Source of the DNA: Ligustrum vulgare
Taxonomy: Eukaryota > Streptophyta > Magnoliopsida > Lamiales > Oleaceae
DNA: 64,000 nt
NCBI GenBank assembly: GCA_963555705.1
Contig: OY743171.1
Coordinates: 22,629,352-22,693,351, forward strand
Direction of reading: 5' to 3'
The position numbers and the translations under genes were made by a program. Below, one piece after another: positions 35,102 through 45,199 of this stretch. Each line of letters starts with the position of its first letter. The stretch's first letter is position 1. Below the pieces are notes generated by a model. The model did not search any database, was not told the origin of the DNA, and worked only from the letters and a program-made list of their open reading frames with translations.

Positions 35102-36089
35102 TGATGAGATCCCAGTCGGGGAATCTCGTCGAACAACGCGGAATAACGAAATTAAAACCTAGGAAAGATCTAGATCAGATTTAAACACGAAATTAAACTA
35201 CTGGAAAGATAAAATTGACGATAGGACCTTGACCCAAGATTCACGACGCAAGAAATTGACGATGCGGAATCGAGATCCAAGGTTTTCGAAACACCACAAG
35301 GACTTGTCAATTTCCTTGATAAGATTCTAATTGGAAACCTCACAAATATTCTCACGAATATTTGATAAGTTCAACGCTACAAATATTTCACAACATTTGA
35401 TAAGTTGGATTTGTTCTCGAAGAACACAAAAGGGACTCCTCAACCTTTCAATTGGAGAAAACTCTCTCAAATAATATTAATCTCAAACTCAAACTTAACT
35501 GTTTACAATCATGGTAAAGAATATAAATAAGCAAAATAACCTAGCCGCTAATTTACTCAAAATATAATTCTAATTAAACTAAAACACTAAATTAGGAAAA
35601 TAACCTAAAAACCAAAAAGGAAATAAAATAATTATAAAATCCGGAAAATCTGCCCGCTACTCATTTACGGCCGTGAATAATTCTTTTACGGCCGTAAAGG
35701 CCTTTCTGATCAAAACTGTGTTTATTATTACGGCCGTGACGAATTTCTTACGGCCGTGAAGTTTCCCTTTTTGAATGTTACGGCCGTAACTTCCAGGCTT
35801 ATGGCCGTAAGCCTCGTTCTGCAGAAATTCTTCATTTTTCTTCGATAATTGATTACGGCCGTGATAACATGATTTACGGCCGTGAATAAATAGGTTACGG
35901 CCGTGAAGGTCATCCATTACGGCCGTAATGGATTTTCTGCCCAAATAACTTCTTTTTCTCGGCTCGGCTTGATCCGTCCCTCTTCTCGGCTCGACCACAA
36001 CATAGAACTTGCTCCGTTTTGCACGTAAATCATTATCATATTGCCGATGGCTCGACTTCACCCTTCGATGCCAGGTCCGGATCATATCA
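35102..36089 (-). repeat. 5' LTR of element C
   Basis: On the minus strand it starts TGATATGATCCGG at 36089 and ends GGGATCTCATCA at 35102. A TATA-like box lies near 35519-35529. Confidence 0.95.
35667..35926. promoter_or_regulatory. Phased ACGGCCGT array, right LTR of C
   Basis: Ten sites start at 35667, 35688, 35730, 35750, 35780, 35801 (ATGGCCGT), 35855, 35876, 35897 and 35919. Distances are 21, 42, 20, 30, 21, 54, 21, 21 and 22 bp. On the sense (minus) strand the commonest extended form is TTCACGGCCGTAA. The array ends about 140 bp upstream of the TATA-like box. Confidence 0.92.
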
Positions 36090-36094
36090 AAATC

Positions 36095-36735
36095 GGTCGT
36101 CTTATGGAAAGGTATGAAAAATGATATTAGAGAACATGTAACACAATGTGATACTTGTCAACGTCAAAAATGGGAGAACACTTCTCCATATGGTCTTCTT
36201 CAACCCCTCCCTATTCCTGTGCAGGTGTCGACTGATTTGTCTATTGATTTCACTGATGGGTTACCAATCTCCAATGGAAAATCAACCATTTTTTGACAAT
36301 GTTTTAAAACTATATGGTATGCCAAAGTCTATAGTATGTGACAGAGATCCAGTTTTCACAAGCATATTTTTGAAGGAGCTTTTCCGCCTACAAGGTACAA
36401 ACTTCAATTTTTCATCTTCATATCATCCCCAATAAGATGGCCAAACTGAGGTGTTAAACAGGACAGTAGAGATGTACTTACGATGTTTTACTGGAAATAA
36501 ACCAAAGCAGTGGGTTCGATGGATTTCTTGGGCAAAGAATTACTATAATATAAGTGTTCATAGTTCGAAAAAAAAGACTCCTTTCGAGGTTGTGTATGGT
36601 CGAGAACCACCGTCCTTTTTACCCTATGTGCCTGGTATGACTCAAGTTGATTCTGTTGAATGGGAGCTTAAGGATCTCAATCAAGTTCTCAAAGAATTGA
36701 AAGAGAAATTACAAGCTGCTCAAAATTGAATGAAG
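36095..36735 (+). pseudogene. Element F integrase core, second part
   Basis: Reading resumes after the AAATC duplicate with the zinc-binding C-D-T-C-Q-R and the core start D-L-S-I-D-F. A shift near 36290 leads to C-D-R-D-P-V-F-T-S (second catalytic Asp). A stop in Y-H-P-Q at 36432 precedes G-Q-T-E-V (third acidic residue). The frame 36451-36729 completes the core. It is broken by at least two lesions besides the nested element. Confidence 0.85.
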
Positions 36736-36739
36736 AAAT

Positions 36740-37185
36740 TTTATGATGCACGGCGCACAGAAAAGAGTTTCGAGGTAGGTGATTTTGTTTAGCTGCAACT
36801 ACAACCTTACAGGAAGGTTTCAGTTTCGTTGAGAAGAAACCTCAAGTTGTCACCAAGGTATTATTGACCGTTTGAGATCATCCAAAAGACTGGAATAGTT
36901 GCCTACAAACTGCAGTTGCCAAGTGAGTCAAAGATCCATCTAGTTTTCCATGTGTCATGCTTGAAAAAGAAAGTTGGAGCTGTTGTACACATACAAGATG
37001 AGCTGCCAAGATTACAAGAGGAAGAAGATGTTATTTTAGCCTTGCCACAGACAGTGATTGAACAACGGACAAGCAAGCGTCGCCGTGAGATTCTTGTTCA
37101 TTGGCAAGGGCACTCATGGGAGGACTTGAAGCAATTCAAGGTTAGGTTTCCAGATTTCAACCTTGAGGACAAGGATAATTCTTAG
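36740..37185 (+). pseudogene. Element F integrase C-terminus and chromodomain
   Basis: After an in-frame TGA near 36727 and a TAG near 36790, the stretch 36916-37185 reads L-V-F-H-V-S-C-L-K-K, then a chromodomain-like end with I-L-V-H-W-Q-G, W-E-D-L-K-Q-F and F-P-D-F-N-L-E-D-K. A few residues expected in the chromodomain helix are missing. Integrases use this domain to target chromatin marks; this copy is dead. Confidence 0.8.
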
Positions 37186-37195
37186 GAGGGTGGGA

Positions 37196-37538
37196 TGTTA
37201 TAATCCTACAATTAGCTTAATTTTGAAATAAATTCTGATTGTAATTAAGGAAATTATCCTTAATAGGCAGTTACTAGTTGTCCTATTATTTTGGTTTAAG
37301 TCCTATTCTTTAGCTAAGAATTAGTCTGCAGCAATTAGTTGGTTGTATGCTGAGTTTTAGACAGGAATGTGTCTGTAAATAAGCAGCAACAAGTTGTAAT
37401 TGAAAGCATTATGAATTAAGATTTATGTGACAGAAGGTTGGTTTTATTCTTATGAAACTGATGTTCTTATCTCCCTTCTAAGTTATGATCTTTCTTATCT
37501 TATTTCTTGCTACTTTCTCATAGCTCTTAACACCTACA
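37196..37538 (+). repeat. 3' LTR of element F
   Basis: Preceded by the polypurine tract AGGAGGGTGGGA (37184-37195). It starts TGTTATAATCC and ends CACCTACA. Confidence 0.92.
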
Positions 37539-37905
37539 GTCCACCATTGGTAAGAACAAGAACAAGAACAAGGGCAAGGTCCGCGAGCTTGCTCATTTAG
37601 CTCAAGGTAGTATATTGGGCAGTTTCGAGAGCCACCAACGACTCACTCGTTTGGCACGTAACAATAAGCTTCACCATTGCTTGGGTTCGGTTAAGACTCG
37701 CCTAAAACTTAAGGCATGTTTGTGCAAAAATCTACATGGCAAAAGTAAATGTCAAATGACACATGCTTTTTACTTGGATAACGATTGAAGGAGAGTAATC
37801 ACAGTTGTTTAATGTCCTTAAAATTCTGTTACTGGTATCCTTTGAAGCATGGATACATGTAATTATGATCTCCTCCACATTCCACAACAAGAAGATCATA
37901 GCTAC
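37539..37905 (+). other. Short open stretch without start, origin unknown
   Basis: From about 37552 to 37788 one plus-strand frame is open for nearly 80 codons without an ATG: repeated K-N lysine-rich residues, then a region with L-A-H-L-A-Q-G-S and L-T-R-L-A-R-N-N-K. It might be a captured or old gene fragment. I do not recognise it. Confidence 0.25.
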
Positions 37906-39727
37906 TGTAATGCCCCGAGTTTCGAGGAGCGCGGGAACGTCACTTTTCTAAATTCTTGAATAAACTTTGTTGCGAAAAATGACTAAATATTAAATATCGC
38001 ATTTATTGAATAAAAGTTTAGCGATAATTCAAATGGAATAAGTAAATTAGTACAAATTTATAAAAATGACAATTCTTGATAAAATGAAATAATTATTTCA
38101 AAGTTCACGACTTTTAAAAAAATATAAATTTGTAATTTTTCGTCATTGCCCATCACTCCCACCGTCTCCGAAATCGGCAAAAAATGTTAAAATAACGGGT
38201 TGAGCATTTCAAAATGAAATACTCAGTAGACTCATCGCCAATAATTAATTTACAAGATAATTGGACAAGAAATTATGCAAATAATGTAGTGACATTCTTT
38301 TCTTATTCATAGGCATCACATAGTAAACGCAAATGAACACATTCTTTTATTTTCTTTGCTAGCAGATAAGTTATGCCCAGCATAACATAAATTCTTTATT
38401 TCAAAAGAGATATTATTTTCTTTATCTCAAAAGAGATATTCTTTATCTCAAAAGAGATATTCTTTTCTTTATCTCATACGAGATATTCTTTTCTCATGCA
38501 ATTAAGCATAAAATCACACAAATTCACATAACACATGCAATTATAATATAAATCAATTAGTGGGGGCGAGTCTACCTTAAATCCGACGAGTGCAAACTTG
38601 AGCGGGAAATGACTTAAATCCTTTAAATCTCCGTACGCTTCGTCTAGCCCATAAGTTAAATTAGTCTTTAGAAATTTATAGATTAAAATTGATAAATTAC
38701 AATTTGAGGACTGAAATTGATGATTTGAAAGTTGAGGGACTAAAATGAGTATTTTTTGAAAGTTGAGGGACTAAAATGAGTACTTTGAAAGTATTCATTT
38801 TAGTCCCTCAACTTTCAAACTACTCATTTTAGTCCCTCAACTTTCAAAGTATTCATTTTAGTCCCTCGACTTTCAAAAAGTACTCATTTTAGTCCCTCAA
38901 CTTTCAAATCATCAATTTCAGTCCTCAAATTGTAATTTATCATTTTTAAACTATAAATTTCTAAAGACTAATTTAACTTATGGGCTAGACGAAGCGTACG
39001 GAGATTTAAAGGATTTAAGTCGTTTCCCGCTCAATTTTGCACTTGTCGGATTTAAGGTAGACTCGCCCCCACTAATTGATTTATATTATAATTACATGTG
39101 TTATGTGGATTTGTGTGATTTTATGATTAATTGCATGAGAAAAGAATATCTCGTATGAGATAAAGAAAAGAATATCTCTTTTGAGATAAATAATATCTCT
39201 TTTAAGATAAAGAAAAGAATATCTCTTTTGAAATAAAGAATTTATGTTATGCTGGGTATAACTTATCTGCTAGCCAAGAAAAGAAAAGAATGTGTTCATT
39301 TGCGTTCACTATGTGATGCATATGAATAAGAAAAGAATGTCACTACATTATTTGCATAATTTCTTGTCCAATTATCTTGTAAATTAATTATTGGCAATGA
39401 GTCTACTGAGTATTTCATTTTGAAATGCTCAACCCGTTATTTTAACAATTTTTGCAGATTTCGGAGATGGTGGCGAGTGATGGGCAATGACGGCAAATTA
39501 CAAATTTATATTTTTTTAAAAGTTGTGAACTTTGAAATAATTATTTCATTTTATCAAGAATTGTCATTTTTATAAATTTGTACGATTTTACTTATTCTAT
39601 TTGAATTATCGCTAAACTTTTAGTCAATAAATGCGATATTTAATATTTAGTCATTTTTCGCAACAAAATTTATTCAAGAATTTATAAAAGTGACGTTCCC
39701 GCGCTCCTCGGAACTCGGGGCGTTACA
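37906..39727. mobile_element. 1.8-kb palindrome with TGTAATGCC..GGCGTTACA ends
   Basis: The left half from TGTAATGCCCCGAGTTTCG and the right half ending CTCGGGGCGTTACA are reverse complements over about 900 bp each, with few mismatches. The centre is near 38790, at an ACTTTGAAAGT palindrome. Around it are two (left) and four (right) copies of a unit containing TTTAGTCCCTCAACTTTC. Repeated AAAGAGATATTCTT units lie at 38400-38480 and mirrored at 39150-39235. It is non-coding. Flanks GCTAC and GATGA do not match. It looks like a folded-back chromovirus LTR. Confidence 0.8.
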
Positions 39728-40770
39728 GATGAATTTCGTATTTGAACTTAAAATAATTTAATAAGGAAAATTGAGATATTTTTAATAAATTTGGAATTAA
39801 AATGATTTTTGAAAATAATACTTTGAATAAATAATTAAAATAATATAATTTTAGAAATTCGGAATTTAATCAAAATTGAACGAACTCGATATTTCTTAAC
39901 TTGGCTAGACGAACGCGTTGCGACGTTAACGTAAAAAAATATAAATGGGTGAGATAGCAGCGATACGATTTTCTAAATTTTAAAATATTTATTAAATGCG
40001 TAAAAATTCTTGATCGCTACAACTATTTCTAGACTCTTTATGATTATTTTATTACTATTATTTTTAAGCTGCAAATTTTCATTGTTCTTCAATGACTCCA
40101 ATTCCTCTAGTATGTATAAATTTGTGTGGTAGCTGCTTGTTTTCGATTGCACTGGTTTTTAATTGCTATCACAGTTATTTATTTTAGTTTTATTATCTGA
40201 TTCTTAATCAAACAAATATGCAAAGTTCAAAGACCGTGATTGCGGTGAAATTTACAAGACCTACGGTTGCTTGTTTGGGGACACAAACAACTTTCCAATT
40301 ATGTGCATGAGCCCACAAAGATGTCCCAGCATGGTTTTGGTCTAGGCCTGAATAAGGACAAGGAATCATCGCATAATAAATTGCTAATTAACATGGAGAG
40401 CACTGACTCAATTGACGGAACAACAAATGATGTAGCTAATTGGTCAATGGAGATGTCCAAAAATAAACGAATTGGAGCAAGAGAAGTAACTACATCTCTC
40501 GGCCAAATTGCAAACATTAGGAATAATCTTGAATCAGTGAGTCAAGCAAGCGGTAAGCACGGAATCACAGTATAGGAATGCATACTAGTTAATGGAGACG
40601 GAATTGGTTGAGGAAGGAAGCAAAATTCATATGTTCTCCCTTTATTTCCTCTCAAAGGCCGATAACCGAAATTTCTTTCTAGCCGCAAAAATACCAAAAA
40701 TAAGGTGAAATGGATCGATTGCTGCTTTACTCGCGGCAAAAAAACATATGGCCAATAGGAGGTAAAATTC
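39728..40770. other. AT-rich DNA, LTR-like left part, no supported gene
   Basis: 39728-40020 resembles chromovirus LTR sequence (AT-rich, then a GAACGCGTTGCGACGTTAACG block). A 102-codon plus-strand frame at 40267-40575 is rich in Ser, Asn and Lys and shows no motif I recognise. 40576-40770 holds nothing clear. Confidence 0.3.
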
Positions 40771-40774
40771 AAAA

Positions 40775-41300
40775 TTAAAATTTGTGATTCTTAAAATTGG
40801 GAGGTTGCTCAAAATACATTTCTTCTTGAATAAAAAAATTTTAAAAATAAATTTTAGATATCCATTTGATAGAGAGCGAAACATTTATGACAAGCAAAAG
40901 CAAGAAGCATGAGAGTAGATTATAATCTAGCAACTAGTGCAAACGTTTCTTCGAAATCTATATTTTCTTGTTGATTGTAATATAGCCTTGTACAATTATA
41001 TAATGTTCATCTCATTTATTTCAAAAAGCTCATTTGAACCTATAATGGTTTCATCATTTGGTCTAGCAACTAACTCTCAAACATGATATCTTTCAAATTG
41101 ATATAGTTATTCTTGCATAGCTATAATCCAAAATTCGTTAAACTCAGTTTCTTTAAAATTATTTGGTTCAATTTGTCAAATAAAAGCACAATTATTTAGA
41201 AATTTTCTAGTAAAAGTCCTAGTACCTACACCTTTGGATGAATAAATTTTCCTATAATAGCATGACCTAATCTTCTATATATTTACATTTTCACAGTTAA
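40775..41300 (-). pseudogene. Copia fragment H: RT N-terminal half
   Basis: On the minus strand a broken reading shows A-M-Q-E then L-V-A-R-P-N-D-E-T-I-I-G (about 41040-41110). After a shift comes YNQQENIDFEETFALVARL (about 40925-40980), then A-L-Y-Q-M-D-I and E-E-M-Y-F-E-Q-P-P-N-F (about 40800-40890). These are consecutive blocks of copia RT. The catalytic YVDD region is absent. No LTR is recognised, so it is an isolated fragment. Stops and shifts show age. Confidence 0.75.
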
Positions 41301-42464
41301 ATTATATGCTTGGTTGGTAATTTTAGATTTTGATAATTATTTTATTTCATTAGTTACCTGTTGGGCAGATTTATTATTTATGAGTGAGATAGAAGAGAAA
41401 TTGTAATTAGTTGTTGTATATGTAGAAAGTGCACCGAAAGAAGGAATAAAGTTCAAGATTAAGTATTGTAACGTGAGTAACAATTTACTTGTGTATGCAA
41501 TCAAAAATGATTAAATCCTACAGAATTTGGTTTTCTAGAATGAGTATTTAGGATTTTTTGTGCTAAGTAAGACAATACGAAAATTGTAGGGAATTTGAAT
41601 TTCCAGAAGGTAATTTTTAAGATGAATATTTTCAGATATTTTTATTGACTATAGTTTTTAACAACAAATAAAAACGATATAAAATCATATCATATAACGT
41701 GCAAAACACGTTTAAAAAATTAGTAATGTAAAAGTAACTTCTCTGACATAATATGTGAGTAATAAATAGGGATAATAACCTAAATGGTCACTAAACCACA
41801 TGAAATGTTTTCACGGGACACTGTCATTTTTATTTTAAAAATCAAAACATTCATTACTAAACTTCATGACCTCATGGCTGGTGGAATGCTGACGTGGCTG
41901 CATATGTGGTATTATATCTCAGATGATTTGGCACTAACTATGCGACCATGTCAGGTCGCCGATTAACATGATAATAAATTGCAAAGCTTATGAAGGAAAA
42001 ATATTAGAGAATCAAAACAAATCGAAGGACTGTGTGTTCACTATTTTCTTAAATTGAATTCGCCGTCTCACCAGAGTGCACGAGGTTTTGATTGGTGTTC
42101 GATTTCCTGGATACAATCGATTGTTAGCTCACGCTACACTATGTTAACCCTCTATGAACTAGTAGTGTTTATCTCTAAAAGAAATCAGAAAAAGAAAATT
42201 GAAGAATGAAGTTTTTGGGAAATAAGGAGCTATTGGTTTTTGTTTTCTGTTTTTCCACCAAGAATGGGGTGACTATTTATAAGTGAGCAACAATTGAGAC
42301 TGACATTAATATCCATTTAATCAGAATAAACTGCTACACATTAATTTCCAATTTTCACTCAACCAAAAACTGATGGGATTGGCAACTGGTGAGAATTTGA
42401 AACTGATGACGACGAATTTTTTCAACAATCCCCTATATGAATGAAAATTTGCGAAAAATAGATA

Positions 42465-42530
<66 letters not shown>

Positions 42531-42700
42531 TGCATAGGATATGTAACATTTAGTTTTGAACCTTTCCTTATGAAATCTATCGGGTATTACTAGCGAACAT
42601 GTGGATTTGATCCCTTGAACTGTTTTGCCATTTGTGTAAACCAAGAAATAGATCTCACACATGATTATTTTAGACACAACATAGTTCTCACTGTTGTGTT
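41301..42700. other. Non-coding, with (GA)n at 42468-42527
   Basis: AT-rich sequence without a recognised gene. A 60-bp GA repeat is clear; frames through it (alternating Leu-Ser) are artefacts. 41770-41970 has the look of a MITE or LTR end (AACCTAAATGGTCACTAAAC), unproven. Confidence 0.4.
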
Positions 42701-45191
42701 GGTTTTGACCATGAATACGTCGCCTGATTCTGCAAGTGTTTTTTCAAGGATGTAACCTTCACAATCCTTATAGAAGCGACCCCACTTCACACTCATATAG
42801 GTGACCTCTTAACTCAGTCTTTCACAACAACGTAATAGTCATTAAAAACATAGTTTAACCTACATCTTCCAATCACTGTGAGCACCATAGGAATGAGCAG
42901 AAGGAGAACATTATCAATGATTCACATAGATATACATGATTTAGTTGTCCCTTCGAACCTAGATCCTAGATCCTGAGATCTCCATTCAACTTGGTTGGGT
43001 TTCCACCATGATATCTTTCAATGTCATAGGCCGCAAGCCCATTCCTTTTGATGTTTTTACAACTAGCTGATCCTAGAATATTCTAACTGTGAAACACAAT
43101 CACCACTATTCTTGGATAAATGGAGACTCAAATCCATTGGAGTCCTAGTCACAGTGGTATCTGACTTGTTGAACTTGTCTATTATCTTATCAATGTAATG
43201 AGATTGAGATAACACAAGTCCATTCAGTGTTCGAGTAATTTTTACTCCCAAAATGACATCCGCAAGTCCCATATCTTTCATGTCAAACTTTGAGTTTTAC
43301 ATATTCTTAGTGGCTTTGATAATCTTATCATAGCTACTGACAATGAGCATGTCGTTAACCTATAGACATAACATGACGTATCCATCATTTGTGTCCTTGA
43401 CGTATACACACTTGTCACACTCATTGATTCTGAAATCGCTAGAAAGCATAACATTATCAAACTTCCCATGTCATTGCTTTGGTACTTGCTTTAAACCATA
43501 AAGCTATTTAACTAGTCTATAAACTTTCCTTTCTTGACCTGGAGGCTAAAACCCATCTAGTTGCTCCATATAGATTTCTCCATTTAGGAAAGCTGTTTTT
43601 ACATCCATCTGATGTATTTCCATAATTCGCAAGGCTGTAATAACAATTATCATTCGGATAGAAGTTATTCTCGACACAGGAGAATAAGTATCAAAGTAAT
43701 CTGAGCCTTCTTTATGCTATGACCTTTGATTACTAGCTGAACTTTATATTTATCAACGGATCCATCTACTTTCATCTTCTTCTTGAAGATCCACTTGTAG
43801 CCCAAATGCTTACAGCCCAGTGGAAGATCTACTAATTCCCATGTGTGATTTTGTAGGATAGAATTGATTTCACTCTTGATGGCTTCTTTCCACATACAAC
43901 CATTTGGAGAATTCTTTATAACTTTGCAGATCATTCTCCATCAAATAAGTGAGAAAAACAGGGCCAAATGTCTTAGACATTTTGGTCATTTTGCTTCATC
44001 TAGGCTCATCCTCACCTTCTTCAATTGGATCTATATTACTACCAAAAGTAGTAGATTCTAGAGCACGTTTAACAGAAGTTACATGTCTCAAATATTTACA
44101 AGGAAATGTATTCTCAAAGAATTGTGCATTACTAAACTCCATAATCGTATTCGAGTGAATATCAGGTACATTCAAATAATGCACAAGAAATCTATATGTA
44201 CTACTATTTTGTGCATACACAATGAACACACAGTCAACTATCTTAGGTCCAATCTTGACCTTCTTAGGAGGAGGCATCACAACTTTTGCAAGACACCCCA
44301 CATTCGTAAGTATTTATATGAAGGTGTACGATTTGTCCAAAGTTTATAAGTGGTCTTATCCATATTCTTTCTTAATAATTTTCCAAAAGAATAGCTTCTC
44401 CACATATATTGTGTGGAATACAAAATTAATTAACATAGCATTCATCATTTCTTTTAAAGTTTGATTCTTACACTCAGTAATTACGCTCTGCTAAGGGAAA
44501 GAAGGTGCAGTAGTTTGGTGAATTATTACATGTTTAGCACAAAAATCACCAAACAGTGATTCATATTCACCACCATGATCACTTCGTGGAACCTTTATTT
44601 TCTTGCTATGTTATTTTTCAACTTCATTCTTCTAAAGAATGAATTTATCCATAATTCGTTATTGCTTTCAAGCAAGTACACATAGCAATATCTTGTGCTA
44701 TCATAAACAAAAATAATACATCACTTATCGCGGCCTCGTGTTTGGAAAAATTTCAAGTCACACACATCACTATGAACTAGACCCAATGGCTCGGTACTTC
44801 TTTCAATACTATGAAATGAAGACCTAGTAAGTTTTTCCTTAACACAGTTTTAACATTTATGATTTGAATCAATTTAAAACCTAGGTAAATAGTTGAGTTT
44901 GATTAGTCTACGCAATGCATTGTAGTTTACCTGACCTAATCTACCATGCCAGAAATAGGAGACTCAAGGGAGTAAATAGAAGGAGCTTTCTCATTATTTA
45001 GAATAGTTGGAGTTATAACAATTACATTCAATTTAAACAGGTCATCAATCATATAGCATTTCCCAACATAAACTCCTATTTTGGTAATTACCAGCTAATC
45101 CCTCTCAAAGACCATAAGGAAACCGTTCTTCCTCAAAAGAGACCAAGAGACCAGATTCTTACAAATCTCTGGCACCTACAACACATTAGTC
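42700..45191 (-). pseudogene. Copia element G: integrase, RT and deleted RNase H
   Basis: On the minus strand this is the continuation of the gag at 60459-61790. It begins at the protease-integrase linker (L-T-N-V-L next to 45190) and passes through integrase (R-S-D-H-G-G-E-Y near 44580). RT follows: W-E-L-V-D-L-P-L-G-C-K at about 43830 and D-M-G-L-A-D-V-I-L-G at about 43270. After Y-S-R-I-S at 43063 it jumps to K-G-M-G-L, the element C-terminus (about 43030), so most of RNase H is deleted. Frameshifts are many. The 3' leader resembles that of copia B. Confidence 0.8.
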
Positions 45192-45199
45192 AAAGTAAG

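Larger units (their letters stand above)
32324..36089 (-). mobile_element. Non-autonomous gag-protease LTR element C, target duplication AAATC
   Basis: AAATC at 32319-32323 and 36090-36094 flank a 3766-bp unit with TGATGAGATCCC and GGATCATATCA outer ends. LTRs are 32324-33301 and 35102-36089. On the minus strand the order is 5' LTR (right), primer site near 35083-35100 (TGATATCAGAGC, one base off the Met type), a gag-protease frame, a purine-rich GGAGAGGGAGTA tract next to 33301, then the 3' LTR. There is no RT, RNase H or integrase. The LTRs are very similar, so the insertion is young. It splits the F integrase. Confidence 0.93.
27489..37538 (+). mobile_element. Reina-like chromovirus F, gutted and nested
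   Basis: LTRs of about 345 bp (27489-27840 and 37196-37538) start TGTTATAATCCTACAATT and end near TTAACACC. Between them, on the plus strand, protease, RT, RNase H, integrase and a chromodomain can be followed, all broken. Leader, primer site and gag are replaced by foreign LTR sequence (27841 to about 29935). Integrase is split by element C. The outer flanks ATAAG and GTCCA do not match, so no target duplication is kept. Short LTRs plus a C-terminal chromodomain suggest the Reina lineage. Confidence 0.8.

Noticed and set aside
40267..40575. 102-codon plus-strand frame as a gene
   Set aside because: No family motif, no gene context, and the neighbouring sequence is transposon debris; only noted in the region entry.
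42321..42677. 118-codon minus-strand frame with Leu-Ser repeats
   Set aside because: It reads through the (GA)n microsatellite.
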